Part shown: in pieces, positions 21,038 to 22,934 of the stretch
Layout of the letters: every line of letters begins with the position of its first letter
Numbering within the stretch: the first letter of the stretch is position 1
Assembly (NCBI GenBank): GCA_964636865.1
Contig: CAZWVJ010000026.1
Span: 1-22,934, forward strand
Source: B1SED10-75 sp964636865
GTDB taxonomy: Bacteria; Bacillota; Dethiobacteria; DTU022; PWGO01
Reading direction: 5' to 3'
Length of the DNA stretch: 22,934 bases
Position numbers and translations under genes: made by a program
The notes under the pieces: model-generated
Told to the model about the DNA's origin: nothing
Databases searched by the model: none
Seen by the model: only the letters and a program-made list of their open reading frames with translations

Positions 21038-21816
21038 TAAAGTTGAAGTTGGGCGGATTTATTGAAAAAAGTACGGTAACCAAACTGCATCAACAGGAAC
21101 ACTGAAAGTGAAACACTGCCCAGCAAACCCAGCATAATAGCAATTTGATACTCAATGGCCACTATTGGAGAAACACCGGAAAGGATCTGCCCGGTCATCA
21201 TACCCGGCAAGAATACAATACCCATACCCACCATGGCATTGATGGTAGGCATTATTGCAGCATTGAAGGCATTGTTGACCACAGTTTTCGCGGCAAGGTA
21301 CGGAGTAGCACCCAGCATCAGAGCACCTTCCACCATTTCCTTCTGGGAATGCATACCGCTGATGAGCCGCTCCGCCCCCAGGGCAATGCCGGTCATTGAA
21401 TTGCCAACGAGCATACCGGCAATGGGGATCAAATAGCGGGCATCATACCAGGGGTCCACATTAACTACCACAAACAGAAAGTAAATTATGGGAAATCCCG
21501 TTCCCAATATCATAGAAAAGGCAATTATTTTACGCAGACCGGGATTTATTTTTACTTTCACCCGCTGGAAAACATTATAAATGGCAAACAGTTCCATCAG
21601 GGCCAGGACTCCCAGAGACAGCAAAAAATGATCCACATCGAAAACAAAAACCAGTACATAACCCATCACAAGCAATTGCACCGTCATCCGCAAAGCGGAA
21701 ATAAATATTTCTTTTTCCCGTCCCAGTCCCTGTTTCCAGGTAATAATTAACAATACCACCAGGAAAAGGTATGCCGCCAACAGGCGCCAGCTTTCAATTT
21801 CGACAATATCGTTCAT
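21037..21816 (-). CDS. fetB: ABC transporter permease, FetB family (UPF0014)
   Basis: A 259-residue membrane protein with about seven helices. The conserved stretch GMLVGNSMTGIALGAERL, then TPYLAAKTVVNNAFNAAIMP and the GIVFLPGMMTGQILSGVSP segment identify the FetB/UPF0014 family. In E. coli FetAB exports iron and helps resist oxidative stress; other members may differ in substrate. A GTG at 21825 is possible, but it sits only 3 bases after GGAGG; the ATG at 21816 with a 12-base spacer is preferred, though the choice is uncertain. The start overlaps the end of the ATPase gene by 23 bases, showing translational coupling. It is the last gene of the PadR-fetA-fetB operon, and a REP-like hairpin begins at its stop codon. 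Confidence 0.9.
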   Translation of the reverse strand: MNDIVEIESWRLLAAYLFLVVLLIITWKQGLGREKEIFISALRMTVQLLVMGYVLVFVFDVDHFLLSLGVLALMELFAIYNVFQRVKVKINPGLRKIIAFSMILGTGFPIIYFLFVVVNVDPWYDARYLIPIAGMLVGNSMTGIALGAERLISGMHSQKEMVEGALMLGATPYLAAKTVVNNAFNAAIMPTINAMVGMGIVFLPGMMTGQILSGVSPIVAIEYQIAIMLGLLGSVSLSVFLLMQFGYRTFFNKSAQLQL

Positions 21817-22480
21817 TTTCTCCACACACCTCCCTCACTGCACCAGCTTTCCCTTCATGGAGATCAACAACCATTTCCCCATAACGGGTGGCCAACCGGG
21901 GGTTATGGGTAACTATGACCACAGTGGTATTATTTTTGCGGGACCGCTCCATTACTTCTTCTATGGCCCTTTCCTCCGTATTTTCATCCAACGCCGAGGT
22001 GGGCTCATCCAGCAAAACAACATCCGGTTTCATCAACAAAACCCGCGCAATGGCCAACCTTTGCTTTTCTCCACCTGACAGCGTAGCAGCATCTTCCCCC
22101 AATTCCTTGGCAAGATTCATTCTTTCCAATAAAGAATAGAGCTCTTCATCAGCCACCCCAACCTTTTGGGCAAAGTTCAGCCCCAGAAGAAGATTCTCCC
22201 TGATAGAGCCCGGAAATATGACCGGCACCTGGGGAAGCATTACCACCCGACGCCTCAATTCCACCGTTTCCAACTCCGAGATTTTTTCTTCCCGGAATAA
22301 GATTTCCCCTTCATCCGGAGAAATCAGGTTATTTAAAAGCTTGAGGAAAGTAGTTTTTCCGCTGCCGCTTTCCCCCAGAACACAGAAAGTAACTCCTTCC
22401 GGGATAGAGAGGTTTTCCACATTCAGGATATTTTTGTAGCTCACATTCCTCAAAGTAAACATATTACTTTCTTTTTTCAT
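21794..22480 (-). CDS. fetA: ABC transporter ATP-binding protein, FetA-like
   Basis: A 228-residue ATPase partner of the FetB-type permease. Motifs: Walker A GESGSGKT (36-43), Q-loop MLPQVPVIFPGSIRENL (81-97), signature LSGGEKQRLAIARVLL (134-149), Walker B VVLLDEPTSALD (154-165), and switch His192 in VTHNP. The Q-loop sequence and the short, compact length are typical of FetA (YbbL). Start is the ATG at 22480, which overlaps the TGA of the PadR gene as TGATG, so the regulator and transporter are translationally coupled. It overlaps fetB by 23 bases downstream. Likely role is energising export of iron or a related ion, under control of the PadR repressor encoded first. Confidence 0.9.
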   Translation of the reverse strand: MKKESNMFTLRNVSYKNILNVENLSIPEGVTFCVLGESGSGKTTFLKLLNNLISPDEGEILFREEKISELETVELRRRVVMLPQVPVIFPGSIRENLLLGLNFAQKVGVADEELYSLLERMNLAKELGEDAATLSGGEKQRLAIARVLLMKPDVVLLDEPTSALDENTEERAIEEVMERSRKNNTTVVIVTHNPRLATRYGEMVVDLHEGKAGAVREVCGENERYCRN

Positions 22481-22797
22481 CACTCTTCCAGCTCCTTCAC
22501 CAGCTCACGAGCTTTTTCCCGGGCATCTTCCAGAACTTCCTCCCCGGCACGGGTCAGAGAGTAGTACTTGCGCACCTTTCCCCCTACCACTTTTTCGCTT
22601 TTTTCTAACAGACCGGCTTCAAGTAATTCGTGTAAAAGGGGATAAAGAGTCCCGGCACTTATCTGGTAACCGTGTTTCCTCAATTCCTCAATCATCCAGC
22701 TGCCGTAGATAGTCTCCTTCCCGGCATGGTAAAGGATGTGCGTTTGGATGAATCCCAGAAAAAGCTTCCGCAATACTTTCTCTTTCAAAATCAACAC
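22480..22797 (-). CDS. PadR family transcriptional regulator
   Basis: A 105-residue DNA-binding protein of the small PadR-s1 type. The winged helix includes YGSWMIEELRKHGYQISAG and TLYPLLHELLEAGLLEKSEK, followed by the wing GGKVRKYYSLTRAG and a C-terminal dimerisation helix (89-105, rich in Glu/Lys/Arg). Such proteins usually repress their own operon and release DNA on binding a ligand. The start is uncertain: GTG 22797 lies very close to the GAGGTG, while TTG 22788 has the normal 8-base spacing. It is the first gene of a three-gene operon with a FetAB-type exporter. A promoter with an AT/CG palindromic region lies immediately upstream, fitting autoregulation. The ligand is unknown; a metal or toxic compound exported by FetAB is a guess. 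Confidence 0.9.
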   Translation of the reverse strand: MLILKEKVLRKLFLGFIQTHILYHAGKETIYGSWMIEELRKHGYQISAGTLYPLLHELLEAGLLEKSEKVVGGKVRKYYSLTRAGEEVLEDAREKARELVKELEE

Positions 22798-22801
22798 CTC
22801 T

Positions 22802-22833
22802 ATCGAATATCGATATCGTATATTGATATTATC
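22802..22833 (-). promoter_or_regulatory. Probable PadR operator
   Basis: Between the -10 and the ribosome-binding site lie overlapping palindromes, ATATCGATAT (22808-22817) and CGATATCG (22811-22818), plus a related ATATCAATATACG. The position over the transcription start fits a repressor site. PadR family operators are often AT-rich dyads; binding here is inferred. Confidence 0.55.
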
Positions 22834-22856
22834 TTTCCAAATTTACAATCCGTCAA
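22828..22856 (-). promoter_or_regulatory. Sigma-A promoter of the PadR-fetAB operon
   Basis: TTGACG (22856-22851), a 17-base spacer and GATAAT (22833-22828) on the minus strand. Confidence 0.85.
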
Positions 22857-22885
22857 GAATAAATTTTCTCCCCTCAAAAAAAAGA

Positions 22886-22910
22886 TGTGACAAAATTGCC
22901 CCGTCCCCAC
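22886..22910. repeat. REP-like repeat, third GTGACA-type copy
   Basis: The first 22 bases match the units at 14204 and 14242 exactly (TGTGACAAAATTGCCCC then GTCCC). The inverted TGTCAC end is not conserved here (CCACTTAACA follows), so this is a half or degenerate copy. Confidence 0.8.
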
Positions 22911-22934
22911 TTAACATACAAACCATTTACAACC

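Overview
The window looks like chromosomal DNA of an anaerobic, low-to-moderate GC Firmicute of the class Clostridia. The signs are strong GGAGG ribosome-binding sites, frequent TTG and GTG starts, sigma-A promoters with 17-base spacers, CWB2-type wall-binding repeats, a PadR repressor and a tRNA gene with encoded CCA. A Na+/solute symporter and very acidic exported proteins would fit a saline or alkaline habitat, but that is inference and I cannot name the genus.

Layout. At 1-412 (minus) lies the 5' part of a sugar-nucleotide pyrophosphorylase gene. From 5655 down to 664 (minus) runs a four-gene operon: a small two-helix membrane subunit, an ActP-like sodium/solute symporter, and two tandem phenylacetate-CoA-ligase-like enzymes, the second of which has lost its expected active-site residues. 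Together they look like an uptake-and-activation pathway for an organic acid. At 5809-6117 (minus) is a compact unit not seen by ordinary ORF calling: sigma-A promoter, Shine-Dalgarno, a 31-codon extremely basic protein that seems to start at ATT, and a terminator. A polyprenol/phytol-kinase-like membrane protein follows at 6396-7133.

The AT-rich stretch 7134-8343 carries tRNA-Arg(CCT) with its own promoter and, directly downstream, the frameshifted C-terminal remnant of a tyrosine integrase: the scar of an element that used the tRNA as attachment site. Next come a VOC-family protein, three tandem paralogous four-helix membrane proteins, a small lipoprotein with a structured leader, fxsA, and a divergent membrane-anchored 714-residue protein that may be a polysaccharide lyase.

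From 14289 to 17916 (minus) are a winged-helix/iron-sulfur protein and a MacB-type ABC exporter operon (permease, ATPase) ending with a previously uncalled 29-residue lipoprotein. A large secreted CWB2 protein (18333-20333) has a beta-repeat domain inserted into its first CWB2 module. The end holds a PadR-FetA-FetB operon behind a clear promoter/operator.

Short hairpin repeats with a GGGACGGGG-like core and GTGACA/TGTCAC or GTAGCA/TGCTAC stems are scattered between genes (14204-14273, 20600-21037, 22886-22910). They resemble REP sequences mobilised by REP-associated tyrosine transposases, although no such transposase is in the window. No CRISPR array, rRNA gene or complete insertion sequence was seen.
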